64,000 nt of DNA from Labilithrix sp. (GCA_019637175.1 JAHBWD010000011.1:62001-126000), one strand, 5' to 3'. Positions 25,459 to 35,079 are shown, numbered from the stretch's first letter. The notes: a model not told the origin generated them from the sequence alone. Translations and numbers: made by a program.

Positions 25459-26895
25459 TCAGTCGCAGGCCGGCCTGGGCGCCGGGCACGTCGTGGGGTT
25501 CTCGCGCGGTCGCGTCTGCTCGCAGCCGGCGACGCTCTCGAAGACGTTCGTCGGGCGGAAGTCGACGAAGCCGCCGTCGTAGCCCTCGGTGATCGCGTGG
25601 CCCGCGATGTCGAAGAAGGTCGTGTTCTTCACGAACGCGGCCGGGGGCGGCGCGGTGAAGATGATCGCGCCTTCGTGCTCGGTGATGTTGCTGCACGTGA
25701 GGAGGATGCAGCCGCAGTCACCGCCTGCGTACTCGATGCGAACGTGCTCGATCGCGTTCGTCGGCTGGAGAGCGCCGCCGAACCACACGCCGCGCCAGTC
25801 GCCCGCGGCCGGCGCCGCCTTCGCCGACGTGAGGACGATCGGCTTGGCCGCGGTGCCGATCGCGCGGAGCGCCGCGGTCGAGGGCTCCTCGGTGGTGAAG
25901 TGCTGGACGTTGAGCCCGCCGCCCGCGCGGAACTGCATGACGACGCCCGGCTCGATCGTCGCCGTCACGAGCTTGCCGTCGGGTCGGCCGCCGACGTTCA
26001 AGCGCGCGCCGTTCGATCGACCGACGAGGTAGGGCACGCCGCGTTCGTGGATCGTCGCGTCTTCGAGGATGCCCGAGCCCGCCGTCTGACCGCCCTCGGG
26101 ATCGAGGAGGATCCGATCGTCGGCGTTGCCCGTGAAGCGGCCGTTCGGAAGCGAGTCGAGCGCGTGCTCCGAGATCTCGATCGGATACGGTGACGCGGAC
26201 GCGCCGCCGGCGCCCGAGCCCGCGATGGTGAGATCCTTCGAGCCTTTGATGAACGAGGCGCCGCGGTGGATCCACGCGCCGGTGCCGAACGAGCCCTCGA
26301 TCGTGACGTTGTCGACGAAGACGATCGGATCGGATCCGTCGACGCCGTCGCCGAGCGCGTGGAGCGTGGCGCCGTCCTCGAAGTCGCCTCCGCCGCCGCC
26401 CTCGAAGGTCACGTGCGCGAGGCGCGCCGTGCCCGGGGCGTGCACGTAGAGGCTCGCCCAGCGCGCGCCTTCTTGACCGTGGATCTTGATCGGGCGCTTC
26501 GCCGTGCCCTCGGCGACGAGCGCGCCGGTGTTCGGCGTGCCCGGGAACGCGATCTGGATGTGCGCCTTCTTCGCGAGCTGGACGTCGGCGCACGGCTCGA
26601 TGGTGAGCTTCGCGCCGTTGCGCACGCGCACGTCGTACGCGACGACGTGCGGGCTGCCCGCGGCGGTCCACACCTCGTCGCCTTCGACGTCACCTTGGTG
26701 GATCGTCGGGCCGGACGTCGGCGCGACGCACGCGGGCTCGTCGGGGCCGCCCGGCTCGCCCGGCTGTTCACCGTTTCCCGGAGTCGGACCGGGGCCGCCC
26801 GGGCCGGAGCTCGTTCCCTCACCCGAGGAAGACTCGCACGCTGCAAGGAGGGTCAAGGCTGCGGCGAGCCCGCACACGCGACGAAAGGTTTTCAT
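25459..26895 (-). CDS. Surface lipoprotein with parallel beta-helix-like repeats
   Basis: 478 residues from ATG 26895 (M-K-T-F-R-R-V-C-G-L), with lipobox L-L-A-A-C and Cys at about 20; a GTG at 26904 could add three residues. A Gly/Pro-rich linker follows, then about 400 residues of short strands in repeating units (I-T/V-I-E..., G-T-A-x-K-P-I, G-A-L/I...), typical of a right-handed beta-helix. Cysteines cluster near the end (D-C-G-C, L-T-C, and A-G-C). Its upstream region carries the four-copy 11-bp repeat at 26930. It may bind or process a surface polymer; no catalytic motif is evident. Confidence 0.78.
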   Translation of the reverse strand: MKTFRRVCGLAAALTLLAACESSSGEGTSSGPGGPGPTPGNGEQPGEPGGPDEPACVAPTSGPTIHQGDVEGDEVWTAAGSPHVVAYDVRVRNGAKLTIEPCADVQLAKKAHIQIAFPGTPNTGALVAEGTAKRPIKIHGQEGARWASLYVHAPGTARLAHVTFEGGGGGDFEDGATLHALGDGVDGSDPIVFVDNVTIEGSFGTGAWIHRGASFIKGSKDLTIAGSGAGGASASPYPIEISEHALDSLPNGRFTGNADDRILLDPEGGQTAGSGILEDATIHERGVPYLVGRSNGARLNVGGRPDGKLVTATIEPGVVMQFRAGGGLNVQHFTTEEPSTAALRAIGTAAKPIVLTSAKAAPAAGDWRGVWFGGALQPTNAIEHVRIEYAGGDCGCILLTCSNITEHEGAIIFTAPPPAAFVKNTTFFDIAGHAITEGYDGGFVDFRPTNVFESVAGCEQTRPRENPTTCPAPRPACD

Positions 26896-26929
26896 GGCGC
26901 TCACTCTGAAGCGCCCTTCACGGCCGTGT

Positions 26930-26973
26930 TCCTAAGAGTGTCCTACGAAGATCCTAAAAGACTCCTAAGCGAG
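26930..26973. repeat. Four tandem 11-bp repeats in a divergent promoter region
   Basis: TCCTA begins at 26930, 26941, 26952 and 26963, exactly 11 bases apart. The six bases after each TCCTA vary but are A/G-rich. The array lies between two divergent lipoprotein genes, about 35 bases before the minus-strand start at 26895 and about 115 bases before the plus-strand start at 27088. Eleven-base spacing puts every copy on the same face of the helix, as seen for OmpR/PhoB-family and SARP-type regulators. Confidence 0.85.
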
Positions 26974-27087
26974 CTTTGCCGAGCGATGTCACCCGATTGG
27001 GTGTCGCGTTGAGGATCCATTTAGCATCGCGGCGCGCGACGGCGACGCATCGTACGGGCTGCTCTCGAACAACCCGGAGAACCTTCG

Positions 27088-28464
27088 ATGCGATCCTCTT
27101 CGTCCCTCGGTCTCTTCCTCGTCGCAGCTTCCCTCGTCGCGTGCAACGCGCCGGCCGAGGGCCCTGACGGGCCCAACGGACGCGCGGGCGGAGGAAGAAG
27201 CGCGCCGCCGGCGACGCGCTTCTTCCTGCCGACCGGCGAGCCGACGAACACCTCGAACCCGACGCTCGCGATCGACGCCGACGACGCGATCCACAGCGTG
27301 TACCCCGAGTACGTGCGCGGCGGCGCGTTCTACGCGTTCTGCCCCGCGTCGTGCGCCGGCCCCGACGACGTGAAGCTCGTTCACTTTCCCACTGTCGGTA
27401 CCGTCCACGACGCGATGATCGCGCTCGACGCGCAGGGCAAGCCGAGCGTTCTGCTGTCGACCGGCCAGCGCGTGTACTACGCGTCGTGCGACGGCGACTG
27501 CACCGATCAGGGCGCGTGGACGAGCTCCGTGATCCTCGAGCACGGAGGCGACCGCGAGGTCACGGGCAAGGCCTTCGCCCTCGATCGCCAAGGACGCCCG
27601 CGGTTCTTGATGCACACGACCAAGGCCTATCTCGGCGTCGGCCAGAAGAAGCCCGAGACGTTCTGGGCCGCGTGCGACGCCGGGTGCAACGCGGCGAGCG
27701 CGTGGCGCGTCGACAAGATCTCGGATCAGATGTGGCGCTCGTCTCACCTGATCTTCGATGCGCAGAACCGCGCGCACGTCGCCACGGTCGCGAACGTCGG
27801 CCGCACCGAGAGCTCCTCGGGCAAGGAGATGGGCGCGTACGTCACGTGCGCCGGCGACTGCGCCCGCGAAGACGCCTGGGAGGGGACGGCGCTCTCGCTC
27901 GCGTTCGAATCCGAGCTCGACGCCGTGCGCATCCCGCCGGCGATCTCGCTCGCGCTCACCAAGGCGGGGCAGCCCCGCGTCGTGATGCTCGGGATGTTCG
28001 AAGACACGATGAAGCGCAACATCACGTACCTCGCGTGCGACGCGCGCTGCACCGGCGACGGCTGGGTCGGCAGCGTCCTCAGCGGCAACGAGAAGATCGG
28101 CGCGGGCGTCGATCTCGTCCTCGACGCGAACGACAAGCCGCGCTTCGTTCACACGCTCGACTACGACATCGCGCTCGCGTCGTGCGATCAAGATCGCTGC
28201 GAAGTGGAAGACGCGAAGTGGGATCTCGCCACGGTCGAGTACGCGGGCTCGATGAAGAAGGACGAGATCTTCCTCTATGCGAACTGCACGGTCGCCGCGT
28301 GGTTTCTCCACAGTCCGTCGGTCGCCCTCACGAAGGACGGCCGTGCGCGCGTGGGCTATCAGGCGCGCGACATCAGCGGCGGGTTCGGCAACGCCGATCC
28401 GGTGCGCACGCCCGACTGCCGCGCGGGCACCGACATGACGTGGAGCCGCCTCGCGATGCTCTGA
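27088..28464 (+). CDS. Lipoprotein with repeated paired-cysteine segments
   Basis: 458 residues with a signal sequence and lipobox L-V-A-C (Cys at about 19), then a Gly-rich linker. The mature part carries several similar blocks of about 55 residues. Each contains a C-x3-C or C-x2-3-C pair (F-C-P-A-S-C, S-C-D-G-D-C, A-C-D-A-G-C, T-C-A-G-D-C, A-C-D-A-R-C), followed by a strand such as L-D-R-Q-G-R-P-R or L-D-A-N-D-K-P-R-F. This looks like a beta-propeller with disulfide-pinned blades. It is divergent from the beta-helix lipoprotein and shares the 11-bp repeat region. Confidence 0.77.
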   Translation: MRSSSSLGLFLVAASLVACNAPAEGPDGPNGRAGGGRSAPPATRFFLPTGEPTNTSNPTLAIDADDAIHSVYPEYVRGGAFYAFCPASCAGPDDVKLVHFPTVGTVHDAMIALDAQGKPSVLLSTGQRVYYASCDGDCTDQGAWTSSVILEHGGDREVTGKAFALDRQGRPRFLMHTTKAYLGVGQKKPETFWAACDAGCNAASAWRVDKISDQMWRSSHLIFDAQNRAHVATVANVGRTESSSGKEMGAYVTCAGDCAREDAWEGTALSLAFESELDAVRIPPAISLALTKAGQPRVVMLGMFEDTMKRNITYLACDARCTGDGWVGSVLSGNEKIGAGVDLVLDANDKPRFVHTLDYDIALASCDQDRCEVEDAKWDLATVEYAGSMKKDEIFLYANCTVAAWFLHSPSVALTKDGRARVGYQARDISGGFGNADPVRTPDCRAGTDMTWSRLAML

Positions 28465-28486
28465 CCGTCGCGTCGACCGAGGCGCG

Positions 28487-30040
28487 CTACTTGAACCGCA
28501 TGCATCGCCCGCCGGCGAACGCGCCCTTGGCCTCGGCGCGCTCGAGGCGGGCGATGCCGCGTTGATCCCACGAGGGATCGCTGTTGAGCTGCGAGCGCGA
28601 GCTCTGGTAGCCGATGCCGCGGAACTTGAGACCGAACTTCCCGCTGAACGCGCCGCCCTGCGTCGTGAGCACGGCTTCGCTCAGGTTGCCCGCGAGATCC
28701 ATCCACGGCTCGTCGCCCGCGTGGATGCGGACCTGATCGACGGCCTCGCCGGTCGCGTGCACGGTGCGCCTTCCGGGCGCGGCGACCTCCCACGCTTTGT
28801 CGTGGGTGACGCTGTCGAGGAAGTAGGGAAACTCGTAGTTGATCGCGTTGAGTGGGCTGCCCGGCTCGGGCAACGTGGCGCCCGCGTCGTAGATCGCGTT
28901 GATCGCCGCGAGATCGGCGCAGCGGCCGCCGGTCTTCGATGCCGCGCTCGTCGGCGGATCCTCGTCGCCGATCTGCGCGCCGCAGCCGGGGAGGTTGCCG
29001 AGCTCGGGCGGGCTGTCGGTCACGAAGTCGAGCACCTCGCTCGTCGCGAGCTGGCCGCCGTCCCAGTGGCAGAACGCCTGGAGCAGCGCGTTCGTGATGC
29101 AGTTCATCGACTTGACCTCGAGGTGCTCCCGCGCGGGGATCGTGTTGCCCGCGGGGCCGATGCCGTCGGCGCGGGGAGGGAAGTCGGGCCCCATCTTCGC
29201 GAGCACCGCCGCGGGGTAGAAGAAGGTGGGGAAGCCGAACGCGCCCGGCGCGTGCGTCGAGCAGTTGTTGCCGTGGAGATAGACGAACAGGTTGCCGTTG
29301 AACTGGAAGTCGGTGCCGGTCTTCCTGAACTCGTCGGTCGCGGGCACCGGCGGAGCGCCGGGCCACGTGCCTCGCGGATCGCCGAGGAGCTGGCGGTCGA
29401 CCACGATCGTCTTGCCGTCGGCGTCGGCGGGCAGAAACTTGTTCCACGAAGCGTCCCAGATCGCCGGCGGGTTCTTGGCGACCCAGTCTTCGATGTTGGG
29501 CGTGCCGCCGTACTGCGCGGAGATCGCCGTGAGGAATGCGCGCACGCGCCCCGTCGTGATCTCGTACTTGTCGAGGTAGACGGTCTTGTCCGGGTGCCGC
29601 GCGTCGACGAACCCGGCGACGGGCAACGTCTTGCAGCAGCTCTCGTGGTTCGCCCCGGGCATGCCGACCTCGTCGGGCCCGCACGTGTCTCCGCCGAGGT
29701 GGGGCTTGCAGCTCGGCGTGGCGATGCACTTGCCCGTGTACTGACAGGCGCCGTTGCAGTCGCGATCGGCGACACACTTCTTGCCTTCGGCGCACTTGGG
29801 CGCGCTCGGGCCGCCGCAGTCGACGTCGGTCTCGGCGCCGTTCTGGATCCCGTCGTCGCTGCGCGGCGGCGGACCCGATGGCGGGGCGTCGGTGGCGGTC
29901 GGCCCGACCCCTGGTCCGCCGGCGCCTCCGGGGCAGTCGCCGACGCAGCCGGCGCCGGCGCCCTCTTCCTCTTGTTTCTTGTCACACGCCGAGGTGACGG
30001 CGGCGACGGACACCCAAACGACGATCGCGGAAGCTCGCAC
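28487..30040 (-). CDS. Lipoprotein: Cys-rich segment plus formylglycine-enzyme-like (SUMF) domain
   Basis: 517 residues from GTG 30040, with a strong ribosome binding site (GGAGGAAAT). It has lipobox V-T-S-A-C with Cys19, an acidic and Gly/Pro-rich linker, then a cysteine-rich segment with D-D-G-I-Q-N-G-A-E-T-D-V-D-C-G-G (about 62-77). A C-terminal domain of about 370 residues with the SUMF/sulfatase-modifying fold follows (Y-E-I-T-T-G-R-V-R-A-F-L, F-C-H-W-D-G-G-Q-L-A-T, W-M-D-L-A-G-N-L-S-E-A). Catalytic cysteines of true FGE are not evident, so a binding or structural role is more likely. Closely related to 42635-44026. Confidence 0.82.
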   Translation of the reverse strand: MRASAIVVWVSVAAVTSACDKKQEEEGAGAGCVGDCPGGAGGPGVGPTATDAPPSGPPPRSDDGIQNGAETDVDCGGPSAPKCAEGKKCVADRDCNGACQYTGKCIATPSCKPHLGGDTCGPDEVGMPGANHESCCKTLPVAGFVDARHPDKTVYLDKYEITTGRVRAFLTAISAQYGGTPNIEDWVAKNPPAIWDASWNKFLPADADGKTIVVDRQLLGDPRGTWPGAPPVPATDEFRKTGTDFQFNGNLFVYLHGNNCSTHAPGAFGFPTFFYPAAVLAKMGPDFPPRADGIGPAGNTIPAREHLEVKSMNCITNALLQAFCHWDGGQLATSEVLDFVTDSPPELGNLPGCGAQIGDEDPPTSAASKTGGRCADLAAINAIYDAGATLPEPGSPLNAINYEFPYFLDSVTHDKAWEVAAPGRRTVHATGEAVDQVRIHAGDEPWMDLAGNLSEAVLTTQGGAFSGKFGLKFRGIGYQSSRSQLNSDPSWDQRGIARLERAEAKGAFAGGRCMRFK

Positions 30041-30155
30041 GGCGATTTCCTCCGCCCTCCTGCTAGCGAATCGCACGCCAGCGCGTTTGCTCGGGTGTTT
30101 CGCGGGTTTCTCTCGCCGGCGCGCAGGGCAAAAGGCCTCGCTGACGCGATCCTCT

Positions 30156-31412
30156 CTACTGATTGAGCACGAAGCTTCGCATGAAGCTTCGGAAGTGCAG
30201 CCCGAACTCCTGCATCCACTGCGCGGCGTCGACCACGGCGGGCATGCGATCCTCGGGGTCGCGCACCGCGTCGGCCGCGACCCCGCGGAGCTCGGCGGCG
30301 GCGTACCACTGGCGCCATCGCTGGATGTCTCCGCGCGACATTCGCCCGGAGAGCCCCTGGAGCGTGAGGAGCAGATCGAGCATCGTCTTGTGGCAGTAGA
30401 CCTCGTTGCCGGTCGGCATCCACGTGCGCGCTCGCGCGAGCTCTCGCGCGAGCTGTGCGTCGTCGCCACGCGCCGCGTGCAAGACGAGCATCGGCAGCGG
30501 CAGCCCGCGCGCGATCTCGAAGCCCATCTGGCTGTAGAAGCGCGGGTTGAAGTCGATGAGCAGGCGGCGATCGCCCTCGGCGATGAGCTCCGCTTCGAAG
30601 CAGCCGTAATAGCCGAGGCGGCGGCAGAGGGCCGCGAGCTTGTCGGCGAGATCGTGCTCCAGCGGCCGTCCTTCGAAACAGAGCCCGATGCCGACCTTGC
30701 GCGGGCGCTGGAGCACCTTCATCGACGCGCGTGAGACGAGCACGCCGCGCTCGGTGACGAAACCCGACACGCTGAAGATGCTCGTCTCGCCGCTCGGCGA
30801 GTACTCCTGCACGAGCGGCTCGCCGATGCCGGGGTAGCGGTCGGCGAACGCCTCGTGGAAGCGGACGAGCCGACGATAGCGCGCGAGCCCGGTCTCGAGC
30901 TCGCGCTCGTCGTGCGCGATGAAGCCCTTGATGCCGCCGACGAGGCACACCTGCGTGCGCGGCTTGAGGATCACCGGCCATCGGTGCCCGATCACCGTCC
31001 CCGGATCGCCGAGCATCTGCGTCTTCGGGACGTCGAGGCCCACGGAGGCGCAGGCCTCGTGGAGGCGCTTCTTGTCGAGCAGCGTCATCATGACGTCTTC
31101 GCTCGGCGTGTACATCGAGAACACTTCTTCGAGGCGCTCGCGATGCGCCGCGAAGAGCCACGCGAGGTGATCGTTCGGCGCGTAGAGCAGCGTGCCGGGG
31201 TTCTTCGCGCCGTAGTCGAGGAGCCAGTCGACGAGCACGCCGGGCTTCGCGTACGGCGGATGCACCAAGCGCTTCTTCACGTGGCGCGAGTACATGCCGC
31301 GCGCGATGACGGACTCGTCCGCCATCGTGACGTCGATGCCGTGCTTGCCGTAGCAGCGAGCGGCGGCGAGCGTGCCGTAGTAATCGGCGCCCAGGAGGAG
31401 AGCGTTCGTCAT
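30156..31412 (-). CDS. ATP-grasp ligase, last gene of glycoconjugate operon
   Basis: 418 residues from ATG 31412 (M-T-N-A-L-L-L-G-A-D-Y-Y). ATP-grasp elements: a lysine in P-V-I-L-K-P-R near 146-152, a Gly-rich loop (V-G-G-I-K-G-F), and the metal-binding acidic pair in C-F-E-A-E-L (about 271-276) and L-I-D-F-N-P-R-F-Y (285-293). Such enzymes activate a carboxylate with ATP and join it to an amine or other nucleophile. It sits 10 bases after the flippase gene in a five-gene unit that also has an aminotransferase, which could supply the amine. Confidence 0.85.
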   Translation of the reverse strand: MTNALLLGADYYGTLAAARCYGKHGIDVTMADESVIARGMYSRHVKKRLVHPPYAKPGVLVDWLLDYGAKNPGTLLYAPNDHLAWLFAAHRERLEEVFSMYTPSEDVMMTLLDKKRLHEACASVGLDVPKTQMLGDPGTVIGHRWPVILKPRTQVCLVGGIKGFIAHDERELETGLARYRRLVRFHEAFADRYPGIGEPLVQEYSPSGETSIFSVSGFVTERGVLVSRASMKVLQRPRKVGIGLCFEGRPLEHDLADKLAALCRRLGYYGCFEAELIAEGDRRLLIDFNPRFYSQMGFEIARGLPLPMLVLHAARGDDAQLARELARARTWMPTGNEVYCHKTMLDLLLTLQGLSGRMSRGDIQRWRQWYAAAELRGVAADAVRDPEDRMPAVVDAAQWMQEFGLHFRSFMRSFVLNQ

Positions 31413-31422
31413 CGGGCTCAAC

Positions 31423-33063
31423 CTAAGTCGCGAGCGCGCGCGGTGAAGGCTCCCTCCTCCGCCGCAGCGGTGCGGCCAGCTCGCCGAGCTCGCGGCTCCC
31501 GAGCGCGCGCGCAGCGGCGACGAAGAGCCCGACGAAGACGACGCCGGCGGCGAGCCCCGGCAGGCTCGTGGGCTCCGCGCCGCCTCCCGACGCGAGGCCG
31601 CGCGCGGCGCGCACGGCGCACCACGCGCCTGCGGCCGCGACGGCCGCGCTCGCGAAGGTGCGCGCCGACGCGGCGCCGATCTCTCGCGCGCGGAGCGTTC
31701 CGATCCGGCGGCGCACCGCATATGCGAGGAGCGCCATCTGCACGAGCGTCGATCCGCCGATGGCCATGCTCACGCCGACGTGGCCGAAGGGGCGCCTGAG
31801 GCCCCACGCCATCGCGACGAAGACGACGCTGTCGATCGCGCTCACGATCACGGGCGTGCGCGTGTCGCCGAGGGCGTAGAGCGTCGGCACGAGCTGGCGA
31901 ACCGCCGCGACGGTGAAGATCGCGCCGCCCTGCCACACGAGCGCGCGCGCCGTCTCGCGGGTCGCGACCGCGTCGAAGCGTCCTCGTTCGAACAGCAGCG
32001 CGACGATCGGCTCACCGAGCACGACGAGCGCGACGCTCGCGGGGATCGCCACGAACATCGCGAGGCGCATGCCGTCTGCGTACGTCTTGCCGAGCTCCTC
32101 GAGGTCGCCTTTCGCGGCGAGCGTGGCGAGCGAGGGGAGCGTCGCGGTCGAGATCGCCATCACGAAGATCCCCTGCGGCAGATCGCAGACGCGCGTCGCC
32201 CAGGAAAAATAGCTCTGCGCGCCGTCACCGAGATCCGAGAGCAAGCGGCGCGAGATGACGAGGTCGACGTAGTAGATGCCGAGACCGAACGTCATCGGGC
32301 CGATCCGGCGCAGCATGTCGCGGACGCCGGGATCGCGCAGATCGAGCACGGGCCGCCCGAGGAAGCCGAGCGCGCGCAGCGACGGGAGCTGCGCCGCGAC
32401 CTGGAGCGCGCCGCCCGCGAGCACGCCGACGCCTAGCGCGATGACGCCGTCGACGCCGCGCGCTTCGAGCGGCGTTCGTAGCGCGATCGCGGCGGCGACG
32501 ATCGCGACGTTGAGCAGGCCGGGCGCGAACGCCGCCACCGCGAAGCGCCGCTTCGCGTTGAGCGCGGCCATGCCCATCGCCGCCGTGCCCATGAAGAAGA
32601 CGTACGGGAACACGACGCGCGTGAGCTCTCGGGTGCGCTCGAACTTCCCCGGCGTCGCGTGATAGCCGCCGGCGAACGTCTCGGTGAGCGGACCGGCGAA
32701 CGCGACGCCGAGCACGGTCACGATCGAGAGCGCGAGGAGCGAGACGGCTCGCGCGCGCGCGAAGAACGCCTTCGCGGCGGCGTCGCCGCGCGTCGCGAGC
32801 TTGCCCGTGAGGATGGGAACGACCGCGCTCGTCACCGCGCCTTCGGCGAGGAGCTGCCGCAGCGCGTTGGGGATCGCGAACGCGATCCAGAACGCGTCGG
32901 TCTGCGCGCGATCGAAGAGCGCGGCGATGGTGACGTCGCGTCCGAGCCCGAAGGCGCGCGAGAGGAGCGTGCCCGCGCCGACCACGCCGGCTCGCGACAC
33001 GAGGAGCGCGCGTTCGCTCCCCTTCTCCTTCTCCGTGTCGTCGGGCGCGAGCGAGCGCGTCAC
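31423..33063 (-). CDS. murJ: MurJ/MviN-type lipid-linked glycan flippase
   Basis: 546 residues, GTG start at 33063 overlapping the glycosyltransferase stop (GTGA). The MurJ pattern is clear: R-A-F-G-L-G-R-D-V-T-I-A-A-L-F near the start, then D-A-F-W-I-A-F-A-I-P-N-A-L-R-Q-L-L-A-E-G-A, then about 13 helices including the typical S-Y-F-S-W-A-T-R-V-C-D-L-P-Q-G-I-F and L-P-T-L-Y-A-L-G-D-T-R-T-P. MurJ flips lipid II for cell-wall synthesis. Its place between a glycosyltransferase and an ATP-grasp gene suggests a homologue that flips a different lipid-linked product, or the housekeeping copy sitting in this operon. Confidence 0.9.
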   Translation of the reverse strand: MTRSLAPDDTEKEKGSERALLVSRAGVVGAGTLLSRAFGLGRDVTIAALFDRAQTDAFWIAFAIPNALRQLLAEGAVTSAVVPILTGKLATRGDAAAKAFFARARAVSLLALSIVTVLGVAFAGPLTETFAGGYHATPGKFERTRELTRVVFPYVFFMGTAAMGMAALNAKRRFAVAAFAPGLLNVAIVAAAIALRTPLEARGVDGVIALGVGVLAGGALQVAAQLPSLRALGFLGRPVLDLRDPGVRDMLRRIGPMTFGLGIYYVDLVISRRLLSDLGDGAQSYFSWATRVCDLPQGIFVMAISTATLPSLATLAAKGDLEELGKTYADGMRLAMFVAIPASVALVVLGEPIVALLFERGRFDAVATRETARALVWQGGAIFTVAAVRQLVPTLYALGDTRTPVIVSAIDSVVFVAMAWGLRRPFGHVGVSMAIGGSTLVQMALLAYAVRRRIGTLRAREIGAASARTFASAAVAAAGAWCAVRAARGLASGGGAEPTSLPGLAAGVVFVGLFVAAARALGSRELGELAAPLRRRREPSPRALAT

Positions 33064-34055
33064 GTGCTTCGTTGGAGCCCGCGGTACGCGCGATAGGCGT
33101 CGAGCGTCTCGCGGAGCGAGCCGGTCTCTTCGCGGACGCCGGCGAAGTATTGGATGCCGTACACGACGGTCATGCCCGTGACCGTCGCGCGATCGAGCCC
33201 GAGGGCGTCGGCGCCCGCGGCGCCTTGGAGCACGAGACGGGCGAGCACGGTCGCGGCGTCGGGCGCGACGACGGCGGCGGCGAAGAGCGGGCGCGCGAGG
33301 AGGTTGGCGCTCGAGAAGAAGCGCCACGGGCTCGCGGTCTTCGCCGACGGGTGCTTGCGCACGAGGCGCACCCAGTCGCGCCCCTCCTTGGCCGATCGCG
33401 CGAGCCAGGCGTCGAGCGAGGTGTGATCGGAGGCGTGGACGGCCGCCGCCCGCCTCGAGAAGACGAACTTCGCGCCGAGCTTCTCGAGGCGCACGCCGAG
33501 CTCGACGTCTTCGATGAAGAACGCGGGATCGAACCCGCCCGCCTGGAAGAAGAGCAGGCGTGGCAGCGAGAGGTTCGCGGTGTAGACGTCGTGCCCCGCG
33601 AACGTGCCGCCCTCGGCGAACCGGTCTGCGTTCTTCTGCAAGACGCGCGCGTGGAAGCGCTCGAACAGCGGCATCGTCGCGATCCGCGCGTCCGGCTCGA
33701 GCTCGCCCATCACGACGCGATCGTCGTGACCGTCGTGGGCCTCGAGGTGCGCGGCGACGAACTCTTCGGGCACGAGCATGTCGTCGTCGAGGAAGACGAT
33801 GATGCGCCCGCGCGCGCACTCGACGCCGCGCGTTCGCGCGACGGCGACTCCGCTGTTCGTCTGGCGGAGCACCGTGACCTGGAGCGCTCGAGCGTACGCG
33901 TACACCGTCGGCGTCGGATCGTCGTTCGACCCGTCGTCGACGACGATCACCTCGTAGTCTTCGCGCGGCACGGTCTGCTTCGCGAGCGTGGCGAGGAGGC
34001 CCGCGAGCGGCACCCTCCGGTTGTAGGTCGCGATGACGATCGACGCTTTGATCAT
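33060..34055 (-). CDS. Glycosyltransferase family 2
   Basis: 331 residues from ATG 34055. The GT-A fold is seen from the start (K-A-S-I-V-I-A-T-Y-N-R-R), with V-V-D-D-G-S-N-D near 38-45, the metal-binding D-D-D at 90-92 (F-L-D-D-D-M-L) and the catalytic E-D at 182-183 (F-F-I-E-D-V-E-L-G). It transfers a sugar from a nucleotide-sugar to a lipid or glycan acceptor at the inner face of the membrane. No large membrane domain is present, although a weak hydrophobic stretch near 250-270 may bind the membrane. Overlaps the flippase gene. Confidence 0.9.
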   Translation of the reverse strand: MIKASIVIATYNRRVPLAGLLATLAKQTVPREDYEVIVVDDGSNDDPTPTVYAYARALQVTVLRQTNSGVAVARTRGVECARGRIIVFLDDDMLVPEEFVAAHLEAHDGHDDRVVMGELEPDARIATMPLFERFHARVLQKNADRFAEGGTFAGHDVYTANLSLPRLLFFQAGGFDPAFFIEDVELGVRLEKLGAKFVFSRRAAAVHASDHTSLDAWLARSAKEGRDWVRLVRKHPSAKTASPWRFFSSANLLARPLFAAAVVAPDAATVLARLVLQGAAGADALGLDRATVTGMTVVYGIQYFAGVREETGSLRETLDAYRAYRGLQRST

Positions 34056-34060
34056 GGCGG

Positions 34061-35053
34061 CTACCGGAGCGAGGGGTAAGTGGGGGGGCACCAATGCGGC
34101 AGCGCGGTCGGTCCGCCGCGGACGTCGGTGCCGAAGACGGGCGACGTCGGAGGGTGCTCCGTCAGCTCGGTGCCGAGCTTCTGCACCGACTCGTGGGCAT
34201 CGAGGACGACGAGCTTGTAGCCGTTGTAGTCCGCGGCCCTCGACGGATCGAGGAAGCGCACGCCGTGCTTCTTGCAGATCAGGGCGAGGCGGCTCGCGAC
34301 CTCGACGCGTGCGGTCTTGAAGTGATCGACCAGCGACGCGTCGGTCATGAGCCGATGGATGAGCGCGGCGCCGAGCTCGCCGGCGCGGAGGTTCAGGCCC
34401 ACGCTCATCTGGTTCTCGAAGCGGTCGTACATCGCGAAGCGGCGCACCCACGTGCTCACCGCGTCGCTCGTCGTCGAGACGAGGCCTCCCTCGCCCGCGG
34501 GCAGGATCTTCGTCGCGTAGAACGAGTACGCGATGTCGACGTCCGACTCCGCGACGAGCCCGTCGAGGTAGTGCCCGTGCGCGGCGTCGACGACGAGCGG
34601 CACGCCGGCGCTCCGGCAGATCTCGGCGATCCGCGCGAAGGAGCGCGCGAGGTAGCCGCCGATCACCGAGTACACGACGACGGCCTGGCGCCGCGTCTGC
34701 GGATCCATCAGCGCCTGCTCGAGCGCCGCGGGATCCATCGCCATGAAGTCTTCGTAGCTCGACTTCACGACGAGCGGCTTCATGTCGAGGAGCGACGGTA
34801 CCGTGTAGAGTGCACGCATCGTGTTCGACTGGACGATCGCGACGCGTTTGTCTCGCGCGTACTTCTGGTACGCGAGCAGCGCGTAGATCGCGGCGCCGCC
34901 CGAGGCGAGGGGGATCGACGTGCGGCCGCGCACGTACTCCTTGGCGGCGTCGGCGTAGTAGCGGCTCTCCGCGACCTTGCCCGACTCCATCAAGCGGCGC
35001 ACGGCCGCGGCGTACCAATCGACGAGCGCGGGCGGGAACGTGACGATCTGCAT
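34061..35053 (-). CDS. DegT/DnrJ/EryC1-family aminotransferase
   Basis: 330 residues from ATG 35053 with a good ribosome binding site (GGAGAG). It is a PLP enzyme of fold type I: Asp156 in V-V-D-A-A-H-G binds the cofactor and Lys182 in Y-A-T-K-I-L-P-A-G-E-G-G forms the Schiff base. At 330 residues it is short for this family (usually 370-400), mainly at the C-terminus. The family makes amino sugars from keto sugars. The FAD enzyme upstream could make the keto substrate and the ATP-grasp enzyme downstream could acylate the amine. Confidence 0.87.
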   Translation of the reverse strand: MQIVTFPPALVDWYAAAVRRLMESGKVAESRYYADAAKEYVRGRTSIPLASGGAAIYALLAYQKYARDKRVAIVQSNTMRALYTVPSLLDMKPLVVKSSYEDFMAMDPAALEQALMDPQTRRQAVVVYSVIGGYLARSFARIAEICRSAGVPLVVDAAHGHYLDGLVAESDVDIAYSFYATKILPAGEGGLVSTTSDAVSTWVRRFAMYDRFENQMSVGLNLRAGELGAALIHRLMTDASLVDHFKTARVEVASRLALICKKHGVRFLDPSRAADYNGYKLVVLDAHESVQKLGTELTEHPPTSPVFGTDVRGGPTALPHWCPPTYPSLR

Positions 35054-35079
35054 GGTCGGTCTCTCTCCTTCGAGCGGAT

